Counted from the first letter of the stretch, positions 37,947 to 50,149 are shown. The stretch: 64,000 nt of DNA from Phoebastria nigripes (GCA_035582835.1 JAYKAV010002662.1:803718-867717), one strand, 5' to 3'. The notes: a model not told the origin generated them from the letters alone. Translations and numbers: made by a program.

Positions 37947-40900
37947 AACCACGACTGTGTGAACCAGAAAGACAAGGCTCAAGGACGCGTGTTATTTTCT
38001 GCTTGCTGTAAAGAAGATGCACCCAGCCCCTGAAACAGGAGATTACGGGAGCTTGAGTTGTCNTGGGCAGATTTCTTTGTCATTACTTGAAGATTTCGTT
38101 ACTGTAAAGCTGATTTTGAAAGGCAATTCTTTGTGTCCTATTTAATTGATTAAAATTGAGCTGGGTTTCTCTTTTGGTTTACAAATACTGAGTCTTCTTA
38201 GGTTAAGACTGCTTTGAGGTATAGAAGATGTATGTGGAAATACCAAATGCTTGAAAACAATTAAAGATAATTACTTGTGTTCTGCCACTAGCAGCTGTAA
38301 GTACAGAATCCTGTGAAAACATGCCTAGTGCCTGGTTTGTGCCTTAACATTTTAAGAGTAAGGTTCATTTTAAATTAAAAAAAAAAAAAAGACTGTATTC
38401 CTCAATTCTTACTGTGATAAGGAAGAAATTGGTGAGCATACAACACAGAAAAACTGGAGGTTTTGTGTTGGTTTTTTTTTAATGCCCTGAAGACAGTATA
38501 TAAATCTCAGAAAAATGCCAGGAGCCAGTTAGTCTAGAGACTTAAACTGAAGACATCAGGCAACGGAGGAAAAAGCCAAGCCACAAATAACCATGCGGCA
38601 TTGAGATGCAAGTCCAGCCACTAACAAAGTAAAGGGGGAAAAAATTCCAAATGAGGAGGAAGAGGAGAAAAGAGCTGCACTGTCAGCTGAAGAAAGCTTT
38701 TTATGTGAAGTAAACCAAAGAGATTTTGTAGCCCAGGATACCAGTACACTTGCAGTTGCTTCCAGGATCTAAGTAGGACTTCTGAAAAAAACTTCAAGGG
38801 GAATAACCATCCAGAGTATTAAATATATGTTGTTCTGCAAAATAACCAGTGTTGTTATTAAAAAAAATGGGGGGGTGGGGTGGTGAAGGAGTTGGGGCTT
38901 TTTAGAGAAGGAGAGAATTAAGGGGAAAATTCGGTGAGATCTCATCCTGAGAGATCGCATTTATTATTAATAAGACATTTAAAATGAGGAGCGAATCTGT
39001 TGGCTAGAGCCCAATAGGTAAGATTTAAGGCAAAACAGCAAGAGAAGCTCAAGTAGAGGAGCTTGAGGGTGCTCTGTGGGTGGATCAGGAGATTTAAACT
39101 GCAGGATGGAGGCAATACAACTTAAAAATGCTGTGTACTTACAGCTAATACTGACTAGTTGCAGCATTAGGAGACCTACAAATTGCCAAAAGAGCGCATA
39201 TTGCAAATACTTGCTTTTATAAGCCCACTCCTGTCCACAAGCCTGTGGTTAAGGAGCTGTCGGTCTGTAGCTACTGGGTTGATGTACTGTATGCTCTCTT
39301 TATGGAGGAGGTGGGTTATGTTGCAAGCAGCAAAGTTCATATCCTTGGCTTGGAGTTTGTAATTACATTCCAAGTGGAAATACTTCACCGACAGAGGCAT
39401 AGATAGGGATGGAGAGCGAAGAGGAGACTTCTTTTGCTGTGGCTGAAAACACTTTAAAAGGCAAACTAATACTAGATTCCAGCACTAATTATCCAAGAAT
39501 GACTTTAAGACTTTGGGGTGTCCCTTTTGTGCCCTCAAAAATAAGTGTAGGAATATAATTTAAGGCTAAAGAATTAAGAACTTCTTATAAACTGTAGAGT
39601 TAAGGAGTAACTTGCATCCTGCTCTCTTTCCTCTTGTAACTGGCAAGTGGGATAGTCTCCTTCTGGGTACTCAAACACAGAGGGACTGCAACTCTTTCTA
39701 CCTGTGTCTTTAAAAATTTGAAGATATGACTTGGAAAGGAAACACTACAAAACAACTTTGTGTAGTAAGATTTAAGTGAAAAATTAATTGCATTGTTATG
39801 GGAGAGGAAATTACTTGGTTTATGCCTAGTGAAATACAGGAAACTTTGCTGTAGTTATCTGGAAAGAGAGCGGTGTTGAAGTACCTCTGTTAACTGTCTT
39901 TAATTCATAAAATGTCACATTAATTTATAGGTTAAGTGCTGCTGTGGTTGTTTAAAAAAAGAATAAATAAATCTGGGTTATAAATTGTTATCTGTACCAA
40001 AGTTTGAATGTATTGCTTGAATTTGAGGGGCCAGAAATAGTTTAACTTCATAGAAATAACTTAAAGCAGGTCAAGTCTTCATGCTATGAGCTAAAGTAAA
40101 GTGGAAAAGTAATTAACATTTCTGCTTTGGTCATTAAGGTCCAGCTCCATCATGTATGTTCTTAATAAAACTTTGCTTTCAGATTTAGGTTTTCAATTTC
40201 AAGTCCCTATTACACAACTTTTCTTCTTCTTTTGCTAAAGGCTTTAATTGTTACACTTCAGTTTAAGCTGGCATTTCCATATTTTTCTCCTTCAGGCTTT
40301 TTCTCTGGGTGCCTTATGTTTTTTACCTCTTTATTAATATTAATCTAGTAAAATACATACAATTAATCTAGCTCTACATATCAAAGAAAGAAATTCCTGG
40401 AATTGCATCAGTCTTGCAGTTCTTCCTGAATTCAGTTATATGCCAGACTTCTCCACTTGAGATTTTCAGTATTAAGAATTATTTGCCAAACGAAGAAGAT
40501 AAAGTGCTGCCAATGTTTTCTCCCAAACTTTTAATCTAAGTGCAAACAAGATAGATAAGTATTTTTCAAGCAGACTCCCCACTTCAGCTTCCCAGTATAT
40601 CGTGAGCTAGTTGTAAGCTTTCTGAGCAGCAGTTATCTTATCTTAGTATTTTCTGTGAACGCATATCATCCTGCTTGCTCTGAAAAGAGAGGCAAGGAGG
40701 CTCTAATATTTGTTAATCATGTTGTTGACAACAGGCAGCCAAGCTGCCTGTATGGTTGTCAGTGCAAAAAGGCAATATAGCATTGCTGAAACCAAGCTGC
40801 TCGAGAGGAGAGAGATCCTGAGTATTTACCATCTTTATGGCAAGGTCACAGTAGAAGATGCTGTAGACTTTGCCACTGAAATTTGAAAGCAGCATTTGCT

Positions 40901-41472
40901 AGACATTCTGCATGGTGCTGTGAAGATTTTTGGTGAAAGCTCTCTGCGGAGCCAGATGACTGATAACTATCCGTAGTGAGATACGGTACTTAGCGCCTGG
41001 AATTTAAAAAATGAAAGAATTAGCCACAGGAAGAAAATAGTTCCCTATTGTGCAATTCCTGTCATCATAGAGGTTTCATCAGATTTATTCCTTCTGTAAA
41101 GGTCTTCAGGACTGAAGACACCAGCACCAAAATCGTTTCGGTTGAGAGATCTGAATCCTCGCTTCTTGAGAAGCCTTACTGTCTCTCTTTGCCTTTAATG
41201 AGATTTTTCAAGAAGCATCACTCCAGATGATGCACAGTATTTGCAATTGCATAATCAGCATGGGTCTTGGCAGCCCATGTATTCAAATTTCTCATTATTG
41301 GATGTCTACTTTTGTGTTGTATACTTTTTTTTTCTTTCAGCATTTCATTTGAACTGCTTTCATGTTAACTTTTGTTTCTTCAAGTGTTAGGATTACAGGA
41401 GTGTGGGGTTTTTTTTTTTCCTTTCCTTTTGCCTTAAACACCATTTGACTTAAATAGTCATTGTCATTCCAG

Positions 41473-41565
41473 GTTTATGTATTGAAACGACCACATGTGG
41501 ATGAGTTTCTTCAGAGGATGGGAGAGCTCTTTGAATGTGTACTCTTCACAGCCAGTCTAGCCAAG
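41473..41565 (+). CDS. CTDSPL: CTDSPL coding exon 6
   Basis: Thirty-one codons begin [16 protein letters not shown] and end [11 protein letters not shown]. The acceptor is GTCATTCCAG, the donor AAG|GTTTGT, and both ends are phase 0. In HAD phosphatases the [13 protein letters not shown] stretch carries motif II, in which the Thr/Ser of FTAS helps bind the substrate phosphate; it spans this exon's end and the start of exon 7. The only difference I note from the human sequence is Glu for Gln in RMGELFE. Confidence 0.97.
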
Positions 41566-43207
41566 GTTTGTCTCTCTCTTCATCTCATTAGCCCTTACGG
41601 TGCTGGTCAGTGGACTTTTGGTTGGGTTTGCTATGGATAATTATTTCCACAGTTGGTACTATCTTAATTTTTCCCCTTCTTTTCTGCTTCTTTGTCTGAC
41701 AGTGTGTACTTTGTCTGCTAGTGTGTGGGTAAGTGTTTCCATGGTAACACCATCACATATGGGCTTGTCTCATAATGTAGCCTCCATGCATTGCTCATAA
41801 TGCCAATATGAAAGGCTTACAAGTTACCATGGTTATAGTGAGAAATTAGAACAAATAGCGTGCGAGTAAAGCAGTATATTAAAGCTGGGCATGAAATAAA
41901 ATATACTGTATTTAACGCTATCTACATGATCAACCAGTGATTCAGAAATTTACTGCGTCTGAAAATTGGGAACGTGTTTTTGTTCTCTCAAGGTGCAATT
42001 GCAATCTGGAGTAGAAAATTAGACATTTTGTAAAACTTGAAACATCAACAGGAATATTTTGTGCCCTCTGGTCTCCAGTAGCAGTAGTATGTCGTAGGTA
42101 GTTTTGTGGTAGACATTACAGTAGTAGACATCTTAAATTCTTCACTTCTTTCAGTGTATTGTATTTGTGGTGTCTTGTTTGTAAAGTTATATTGATTATT
42201 TCTAATACTCCAGCATAGTAAGCTTTTACTCCAACCTAGTGTAGAGATGGTGGAAGGGGACAGGACCCTGTTTGATCTGCTATAGTGCCTTCTCATCAGA
42301 GGATTCTTCCCTGCACTCTGTTTACCATGTTCTGTTCAGTCACATTGTGAAAACCCTAAATAATGGAACAATTTCATACTGCAGCTATATGTCTAGCAGT
42401 TTTCATAGTCAAAAGATGATTGATTTCAACATCAATTTTGTTTCTCAGTTTAAAATACAGGAAAATGGTAACTCCTATCCTGCAAAAATAAGTCATAACT
42501 ACCATTTTCAAGTACATGGTTATTTCATGTTCTGGTTTATTTGGATGCTTCTCCTTCGACAGTTTACATCAATTGTTGGATTCTAAGCTGTGCCTCACTT
42601 AAAGTATCACGTTATACATAAAATGAGAATTTCCCAGTATTGCACATGGGTATTTTTCCTAATAACATCTTTGTCTGATCTTTTATGGCCCAATTACGCA
42701 ATTTGGTAATCTTAAGATTCTTACTGACCCAGTCGCTCCAAGGGCATCATTTGAAAAAGCTACATCAAGCTCAGATGCGTTCATTGCAGTTTATCTTCAG
42801 AGGCACATGGAAATGAATCGGCTGTGGAAGTGGCTTCATATAGATTTTCTGTTAGCATTGGCTGGTTTTATGGTAATGTTAGGTGAGAACTCTGGATCCA
42901 TCAACTTCTAGGTAACTCCTAGGGTAACTGTAAGTTGGCCCTAAGAATAAATCCTGATCTATAAATCACAGAAAACATTAGAGTGCAAGTTAGCCTTCCA
43001 TAGAAAGATAACCGTCCTACTTTTGCGTTCTCTCTCTATTAATCACTTTAGGTTTGCAGGCATGTAAGTTAATTAACAAGGAGCAGGGAAGAAAATGAAG
43101 AAAGGGCATTTTATCTGAAATTATTTTGTGTCCCTTCTTTGTATAGTTCTGTGAATTAGCGTTATCTGCACATTGCTAACTTCATGTTTCTAACTTCTAT
43201 TTTTAAG
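41566..43207 (+). other. CTDSPL: CTDSPL intron 6
   Basis: A 1.6 kb intron with a donor GTTTGT and an acceptor TTCTATTTTTAAG. No RNA gene, transposon or alternative exon is seen; the open frames here are short and match nothing I know. Confidence 0.92.
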
Positions 43208-43393
43208 TATGCAGACCCAGTAGCTGACTTACTGGATCGCTGGGGTGTGTTCAGGGCAAGGCTCTTTAGAGAATCCTGTGTTTTCCACCGAGGAAATTAC
43301 GTGAAGGATCTGAGTCGACTGGGACGTGAGCTGAGTAAAGTTATTATAGTAGATAATTCTCCTGCATCTTACATCTTCCATCCTGAAAATGCA
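43208..43393 (+). CDS. CTDSPL: CTDSPL coding exon 7 (HAD motifs III/IV)
   Basis: This is the largest coding exon, 62 codons, from [15 protein letters not shown] to YIFHPENA. The acceptor is TTCTATTTTTAAG, the donor GCA|GTAAGT, and both ends are phase 0. It carries the conserved [20 protein letters not shown] segment, then [12 protein letters not shown], in which the Lys of motif III and the acidic VDNS of motif IV complete the active site and metal coordination. The sequence is essentially the same as human SCP3 from memory, as expected under strong purifying selection. Confidence 0.98.
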
Positions 43394-45309
43394 GTAAGTA
43401 TTCTTAGTATTCGAAGTACTCAAGCGTAACTTTATCTTTCTGGTCCTTGCCCAGACTTTCTGATTCAGAAAATAGCCTTTCAGAACGCTAACTTGTATTA
43501 GTTTCTGTATTTTCTTAGACTGCAGGTAGGTTCTAGTATTCACTGCCAAATGGTGAAGGACTAGGGCAAACTGATCTTGACAGCGTGTCATAGTCATGAC
43601 TGTTCATCTGCTTTCAGTTTTAGCTTTTGGCATGAAGTCGATCAGTTTTGAGAAATACCAAGCGGTGTAGAACCTGAATAACTAACCTAGCTCTAAAAAG
43701 CGAAGCTACCCTCCAGCATAGTTTTTGTTCTCTGAAGTGGTGATTACAGAAAGGATGGTCTACTTGAACTCCTTTTGGTACTCCATCTTTTTTAATTGTG
43801 TGAATGAAACTATTTTATTAGACAAGATAATTAATGCTTTACTGGTTACTATCTGAGTTCTGTATTCGTGGCTAAGGGGAAGAAAAAAATCAAGATCCTG
43901 TTGTGTTGTTATGGCTTCTCCTTTTAAGTATTTCTGTGATAATTCGCTTCATAATTAGAAATGTTAGTCAACAAGTTCATCAAGTTTTAGGAATAAGGAT
44001 AAAAGGCAGGCAACAGTACTTCAAGGGAGAATAATTAGGAGCAATGCGCATTTTCACTGTGTGTTTCGTATCGGCTCCAGGAACTATGATGGAATGGTCT
44101 GGCACTTACTCCGTCCATTGCTGCAATCGGTACAGATGCTCACATCTGTTTTGTAGCTGCCAGGATAGCAAGCTGGAACTCGCCTTAGATCTACTGACTT
44201 TTAAACAACCAGGCTGTGCAATGTTTTCTTTGATGTTTTTAGGCTGCCTTTTTTGTGAACTGTTAAAACTGATGTAGGAAATTTTTATCAGGAACACTGT
44301 TTTGCATGGTCCTGCCTCTCCGGAATAGCATTTTTTTTTACGTGAGTTATTTATCTGGCAGCAATCAGCTTTTAAATTCACATCTTAATACTGTGATGCC
44401 CTAAATGATTGGGTGAAAACATTTTTCTGGTTGGTGCCACACATGGTTTAAAGTTGCTATTTATAATAACCAGGAGCTGTAGCTCTAATTTATGTTCATG
44501 GTTAAAATTAAAAACCTGATCCAGATCGTCATTTGGTATCTCGGAATTCAGTGCCAAGAAAATAATGAGCTGTAGAAATTTGGGAGTTGAAATTAAGGGC
44601 CTTGTCAGAGTGGTTTAATCGTGTATAGAAAAGTGCTGTTAGCTAACTGATATTCGAGCCTCTGCAGAAACCAGAGCTTGTAACAAGATCCAAGATAGTA
44701 TTTAAAAGACCTCAGTATACTTCCATAGTGAAGATACACAGAACTCCTTCCCCAAATCCAGCCCGCATATTTAAGAAGTGTTATTATATGCATTATTTTC
44801 TGAACCTGCTCTCAAATTCTTACATCTTAATTGGAGAACTGTTCTGTTCTGTACTCGCTGTTTAAATATTTCCTCCCCAACCTCATGCCAGAAGGGGTTG
44901 TTGCTGCATGCCTATGTTTAGTGACTCACAATGATAATACTTAGAGGGGAAAAAAAGACTTGCCCATAAATGAAGTGTCAGAACAGCTTCATAACCTGTA
45001 TCTTCCTTCCAGTCTATTCTGAATATCAAGGAGGCAGAGCAAATTGAGCTGTCCAGTGTTGGGTCACGTAGGTTACCTGGACATGTAGGAGAAGGTCAGC
45101 TGCATGTCAGCTGTTTTACAGTTGGATTTGGGGTTGATGTTTATACTAGAAAATGTGGACTTGAACCTGGTACTCCACTTGAATGCTAATGACTAGCAAT
45201 TTGCCTTACTGTGACGGCAGTGAGTATTACAGGACATCTACACAGGCAAAACTCACATATTCTTCACATCATAAAGTCATCTTAGTATTTATTGGTTGCT
45301 TTGTTTCAG
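43394..45309 (+). other. CTDSPL: CTDSPL intron 7
   Basis: A 1.9 kb intron with a consensus donor GTAAGT and an acceptor GCTTTGTTTCAG. No gene, RNA or repeat of note. Open frames near 44.04-44.38 kb occur on both strands and show no known domain. Confidence 0.92.
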
Positions 45310-45435
45310 GTGCCTGTGCAGTCCTGGTTTGATGACATGACAGACACAGAGCTGCTAGATCTTATTCCTTTCTTTGAAGGACTAAGCAAAGAGGAAGAAG
45401 TTTACAGTATGCTTCATAAACTCTGCAACAGGTAG
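45310..45435 (+). CDS. CTDSPL: CTDSPL coding exon 8 with stop codon
   Basis: Forty-one codons from [16 protein letters not shown] to MLHKLCNR, then TAG. The acceptor is TTGTTTCAG. It encodes the C-terminal helices of the phosphatase domain: the WFDD motif, DLIPFFEGL and the final helix. The C-terminus CNR is the normal end of the protein. Compared with human, the acidic turn reads SKEEEVY rather than SREDDVY, and HKL rather than HRL, all conservative changes. Confidence 0.98.
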
Positions 45436-46553
45436 CCCTTAACTTTGACTGACTTCTGCTACTAGATTGCAGTTGCTAGAGGCTGTCTCCATCTTTTTCA
45501 GCTCTTTCAAATGTAAGCTTTGGGGAGGTCACCCCAGTCAGAAGTGCTACTCTTGATCTTCCTGTTACATTGGACACGAAGGACAATCATGAGTGATGCT
45601 ATTAAGCCTTCAGAAGCCTGACTCCTAAGGTCATGTGTTCAGACTACTTTTTTAAAGGAAAAAAAAAAAAAAAAGAAGCTATTTTAAATGGGACTCTTTT
45701 AATGAATTTCATAAATGGACATCTTTTACTGGATCAGCTTTTCTTAAAACATGCCAAAAAAGAAGCTTGTATTTCAGCAGTTGAATTTCTCTCCCTTTCT
45801 TCCCCTCCCACTATGCAGACAATTTTACCCCCCTGCTTAGAGCAGTTGACCTGACTCTGAATTTTTTCTTACAGAATGAAGTGCCTTTTTGAATGTTATT
45901 TTAAGATAAAAATTCATTTTTGTATAAGACGTATTTCCAGACATCTTTTAGTCTTGTATTGTCTAAATGCTTTAAAAGGAAAAAGGAAAAATTTTATAGA
46001 GCACTGTAATATATAACAAAGGAAAAAGTTGAAACAAAGATGCTGGGTTCCTGTCTCCACAATGACATTAAGTTGTATTACATTTTGTCATGCTCAGAAG
46101 GTTTAAGCGTTTGTGGGAGGGGTGATTTGGGTTAATTACATGGTTGTTTCACTGATATGATTTTGGGCACAGTTTTGAACATATCTGCAGTTGTTTGAGA
46201 ATTAGGGAATGATGGAATTGAGAAAATAAGGTGGCTAATAGATCTAAAGCACCTTTTCTTCTAGACAGATGAAATTCTATTGTCTCTGCTTACGCACAAC
46301 TGCCATGCCGCTCGTTTTTTGGAAAACCATTATCTTGGGAGAATGGGGAGGAGGTCTATTTATTAGTTTAAGATTCTTTTCTTAAAAAAACCCATCTGGG
46401 TAAGCTGGATCTGTATTGAGCTGTTTGGAGTACTTTTTTCTTTTAATTGCTGCTACTGTATACTCACCAAATGGAGTTGACCATCGGCTGTTATACTGTT
46501 TTTGCCACTGTGCCTGTGCTATGAAACATTTTCTGTAAGCTGCAAACTTGGGC

Positions 46554-46563
46554 AATAAATAAA
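46554..46563 (+). terminator. tandem AATAAA, candidate proximal poly(A) signal
   Basis: Two overlapping AATAAA hexamers (46554-46559 and 46558-46563) lie 1.1 kb after the stop. No clear GU-rich element follows, so use is uncertain. A form ending here would lack every miR-26 site. Confidence 0.4.
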
Positions 46564-46642
46564 ATGCAGGCTTCATAACCCACCCCTATGTATTAATCCT
46601 ATGGTATCTGATATACCAGAGAACTCAGTTAAAGGTGACCTG

Positions 46643-46645
<3 letters not shown>

Positions 46646-46673
<28 letters not shown>
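46646..46673 (+). repeat. T28 run in the CTDSPL 3' UTR
   Basis: Twenty-eight T about 90 bp after the candidate poly(A) signal at 46554. The length is likely polymorphic. Confidence 0.9.
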
Positions 46674-48375
46674 CAATTGGGATGAAGCCCTCTCCTTTCT
46701 TTGGTATATAAAAATGCAAAAAGTATTTCTCCCACATTTCTGATTTGTATTTCCTTTTCCTCAAGGTACAGATTGGGAGCTTTATCAAGTCTTGCTAGAA
46801 GGGCAGAGGTTACTAGCCTAGACTAAAAGTAGTCCTCTGGCTTTGGAGTCGAGTAAGTCCTATCTCTGAATCTGAGAACCTGCTTAGCATCTTCTGTAGT
46901 GTCATAGGTACCCTTTCAAAAGAATAACTTTTAAATATTTTAAGCCCTTGAAGAACAAGGCACACTCCCCTCCCACCCCTTTCCAGTGTCACCTTTTAAT
47001 TATTTTCCGCACCAGNAATCTACAAACATAAAAATTACAGCTGTGTTTGGCTGTCATCAGAGAAAACTAAATGGAGTAGTTGGTGCTTCTAGTTAGCCTT
47101 GTGCTAAATTATGAATAGTAGATCCCCTCTGCCTTTTCTATTTTTCTCGAAAAGTCTTAACGACTTGGAAAAAAATTTTTGCGATGGACTTGGATTGTCA
47201 TCCTTGTCTAAAACATTGGTGAAGCAGCTTAACAAATTCATTCATAGAAGGGCAGGCCAGCCTACACAGGCAGTGAGTAGATTGTCGTAGGTGCAGTATA
47301 AAACTGAAAGATGACTTGCCCCCTTGCAGTGCAGCTGTGCACCAGCTGCTCGCTGTGTCTCGTAGCGAGGGATGTTAGAGGCAGTCCCGTGACGCTCGTG
47401 AGTCTGTACGGCATCACCATTTTGTTTTCTTACCAGTTGGCATTACCTTAGTACTGTATAATTCTGTGCCACAACAAAAGACAAAACTGTCAAATTTTAA
47501 AACCTACGTTGTTTAAAAAATGGAAAAAAAAAAAAAAAAAAGACGTATGGATTCTGGTTAGTCCATTAACGTTTACTTTCAGTTTAAGATTGTTTAATTT
47601 TGTATTTGACTTCAGAGTAATGAAACTGTAAGCTGCCAAAAAGTTGTTCTCTGAGCAGTATTTTCAACTGTGTTTGCAGCTTCTAGGCTTCAAATACAGT
47701 TTGCAGGGAAGTATTCAGGTTGTAGTTAGTTGTGCAGGTATGATAGGAATGGCTGAAAAAATTCAAAGACTTTCTCGCTAGCATTAGACCAAACAATCTT
47801 CCAATTAGACAATAAATAACCCCACCGAGACATTACCATTTAACGGTTGTGACCTGTTGTACGTGAGACGAACCATGTCATTAGTTTGCATTTATGAAAG
47901 CAGCGATTTCATGAACCAGTTGCCTTAAGTCTGTGAATGAATGTTGATTATAAAGTGTCTTGTATTGTTTTAAAATCCACATATAATGGACAACTGAACT
48001 TCTGCACCAGCTTCTGGAAGAATGGTTCTGATCATGTTCTGTACAACCATACTTGTTCTATATTGTTTGTTTTGGCTCTTGAAATACACAAATTTGAAAA
48101 AAAAAAAACTTAATTTAACTTAGTACAGCATTAAAATGATACTTGGTCACAATACAAAGGTGAAAAACTTAGCAGCAGTTTTGATCTCTGCTAGTATCTT
48201 AAGAGTATTTTCTATAACTTCTGATGTTTTGTTTGTTTGTTTTTTTTTTTTTTTTTTTTTTAACTCATTCCCATTGAAATAAAACTTGGAGTGCTCTGCA
48301 GTCAGATTTGGACTTCCCTGGTATTCAAATTTGGCCAAAGGGATCAAACTGTCATTTATTTTGACACTATCATCA

Positions 48376-48383
48376 TACTTGAA
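48376..48383 (+). promoter_or_regulatory. miR-26 8-mer target site in the host 3' UTR
   Basis: TACTTGAA is a perfect complement of miR-26 positions 2-8 with an A opposite position 1, the strongest canonical site class. It lies in the 3' UTR of the gene whose intron makes the microRNA. It overlaps a 16-bp perfect palindrome, so accessibility could depend on local folding. CTDSP-family transcripts are documented miR-26 targets in other vertebrates; function at this exact site is inferred. Confidence 0.7.
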
Positions 48384-49128
48384 ATTTCAAGTGTTAAGTT
48401 TGCGTGAATATATATACGCTATATATTTAGAGTTTCTACATTTTAACAAAGCAATATAGTTCTGTCCATAAAGTCAGATAATGAGCGGAATGTTTGTAAA
48501 ATTTGCAATACGGGTATTTGATTGTATTTTAAATACAAGATTTTAAAAATCAAAATAGGAAAAAATACTTGTTTCCTAAATCTCTTGCATATTTTGAAGT
48601 GCAGTTAATGCATGCAGGTCACCAGGGCTGTTATAAACCCTGGTTTTCAATTCTATTTCTGGATATTATAGAAGTATTAAAAAGTCTTTTCCAGTTGGTC
48701 ATTCTGTTCAGCTAAAGGAACGCTGCCTGGCCTGAAGTTCTGTTGTCCTCTTTATGTCGGGTTAAAAAAGGTTTTTTGCCTGTATAGGTATTTTTAAATT
48801 AAGCTGTAAGGCAGAATGCCTTAGATTCTTGAAATCCAACTGAAGTGTTACAATTAAATTGCCGTTTGTAAACTAGGGCTGTGCGCAGAATACTTGTTAA
48901 CCACCAGGAAGCGTGGCAGGTTTTGAATGGAAGATCGTAGCAAATGTACAATATTGCTGTGTTCATTTAGGTAGCTTTGGAAGAATAATTTGTCTATTTG
49001 TTTTGCCCTTTAATCTTTTTTAAACAGCAAAGTTATACACAGAAGAAACTGAACACCTGAAGAGATTTGGTTATCGGTGTATGCAATCACTTTATCACAG
49101 CATGATTTTGATTAGACTGGTTGGGGAC

Positions 49129-49134
49129 AATAAA
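49129..49134 (+). terminator. main poly(A) signal of CTDSPL
   Basis: AATAAA is followed 17 to 34 bp later by the GU-rich stretch GGTGTGTACTGATGTTG, the usual arrangement of a strong cleavage and polyadenylation site. Cleavage is expected at about 49145-49155. Confidence 0.7.
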
Positions 49135-49613
49135 GTATCTAAATGACACTGGTGTGTACTGATGTTGCAGCTTTTGAAATTTCAGTGTAAAAAAAAAAAA
49201 TCTGTAGCTATATAATTTACAAACACATAATCCTATGTTTTACAGATTCTTTTTAAACTAATAAAACACAGTACCGCACAGCCCTATTTGTAAAACAAAA
49301 ACAAGTTTGTGCCTCTGATTTCCAAGGTGCTGTGATGTTATGCCTTTGTGGGGCGAGGAGGGCAGGTGAGACTTGCGTGGGGCAATTGCTTAAAAATCTC
49401 TGGGCTAACTATGCAAAACCAGCTGTCAGTTTTCTGTTTCACATTATATTGTAAAAATCCAGCTGACTTTTTTTCTTTCTTGTTAAAGATCTATTGGGAG
49501 CTTCTTAACAGAGGAGTAAGCAATGGAAATGTTTCTTTCTTTTTTCTTTTTTTTTTTTTCCCCCCCCTAATAATGGAGCTGTTTACACTTTAATGCAATG
49601 AACAATCCAGCGA

Positions 49614-49620
49614 TACTTGA
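49614..49620 (+). promoter_or_regulatory. miR-26 7-mer-m8 match downstream of the main poly(A) site
   Basis: TACTTGA is followed by G, so it is a 7-mer-m8 site. It counts only if the transcript is extended beyond 49.15 kb, for example to the poly(A) signals at 49704, 49975 or 50144. Confidence 0.35.
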
Positions 49621-50093
49621 GAAACACTACAGATACCATATGAGTGTTTTCAGGAGAGAGAAGTGTTGTCAATCAGGTATTGAATGGTTTCTTTACTGTC
49701 ACAAATAAAAAATTTTAACAATATAGTTACTTGTGCATGTAATACTTCTCTGGGAAAAAGAATTTCTGCACTTCTCCTTCAGTAATAGTCAATGCCCTAA
49801 TTTGACAGGGACTTTATTCCTGCGAACGCACATCCGTGTTAGACAGTAAAATCACCCATCTCTGTTCCACTCTCCTCCCCCTCTCCTCTTTAAGTCATGT
49901 ATAGGACTCCTTATTGACTGCCCTGGCACCTGCTTGTGCAAACAGAGCTGATGAACTACTGATGAACTCTGCTAAATAAATTGGTGGCGACTCTGGCAGA
50001 TGTTCCAGCTATTTAGATCTCTTGGATGAGATCATACAATAATTTGTTCAAGTCTCAAAGCTGTGTGACTTCTTTTGAAGGGCTTACTTCAGC

Positions 50094-50101
50094 TACTTGA
50101 A
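50094..50101 (+). promoter_or_regulatory. second miR-26 8-mer match, possible distal 3' UTR
   Basis: TACTTGAA lies about 43 bp before an AATAAA at 50144-50149, a position typical of effective sites near a transcript end. It would be used only in a long 3' UTR isoform ending near 50.17 kb. Confidence 0.4.
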
Positions 50102-50143
50102 TAGCTGTTCTTAACATCACTGCCATATCCAAATGAATATCTG

Positions 50144-50149
50144 AATAAA
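50144..50149 (+). terminator. AATAAA, candidate distal poly(A) signal
   Basis: The hexamer is followed by a T-rich sequence (ACACTTTATTTGGTTGG) that could serve as a downstream element. Other hexamers nearby are at 49260, 49704 and 49975. If used, it would define a 4.7 kb 3' UTR containing all three miR-26 matches. Confidence 0.35.

Larger units (their letters stand above)
34139..41472 (+). other. CTDSPL: CTDSPL intron 5, host intron of miR-26a
   Basis: A 7.3 kb intron between donor CAG|GTAGGT and acceptor TCATTCCAG. Its main content is the miR-26a hairpin near 37.9 kb, about 3.7 kb after exon 5 and 3.5 kb before exon 6. It also holds a G13 run followed by CAAA-rich sequence at 35743-35810 and an old MIR-like SINE fragment at about 35.89-36.03 kb. 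No other exon is recognised. Confidence 0.93.
1..49152 (+). other. CTDSPL: CTDSPL gene, 5'-truncated by the window edge (gene span)
   Basis: Seven coding exons read in order as a nearly complete CTD small phosphatase-like protein. Exon lengths are 155, 33, 102, 57, 93, 186 and 126 bp (the last with its stop). All introns begin GT and end AG. The exons give 249 residues; adding the roughly 27 residues of the human first exon gives 276, the usual CTDSPL length. The FCP1/NIF-type HAD phosphatase domain lies in exons 4 to 8 and has the DLDET active-site motif. Family members dephosphorylate Ser5 of the RNA polymerase II CTD repeat and RB-family proteins, and silence neuronal genes with REST (established for human SCP proteins). 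CTDSP1 and CTDSP2 are close paralogues; the exon 2 sequence, the exon 3 cassette and miR-26a in an intron favour CTDSPL. The end is set about 18 bp after the poly(A) signal at 49129. Confidence 0.96.
45436..49152 (+). other. CTDSPL: CTDSPL 3' UTR (main form)
   Basis: The roughly 3.7 kb after the stop has no conserved open frame. It has homopolymer runs (A16 near 45660, T28 at 46646-46673, A-run near 47525, T23 at 48240-48262), several AATAAA hexamers and a perfect miR-26 8-mer site at 48376. The end is set by the AATAAA at 49129 because a GU-rich element (GGTGTGTACTGATGTTG) follows at the right distance. Mammalian CTDSPL also has a 3' UTR of several kb. Shorter forms from the signals at 46554 or 48279, and longer forms up to about 50.17 kb, are possible. 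Confidence 0.75.

Noticed and set aside
46800..46920. Possible further MIR-like fragment (CTTTGGAGTCGAGTAAGTCC) in the 3' UTR
   Set aside because: Only a short stretch resembles the consensus and the following core segments are missing.
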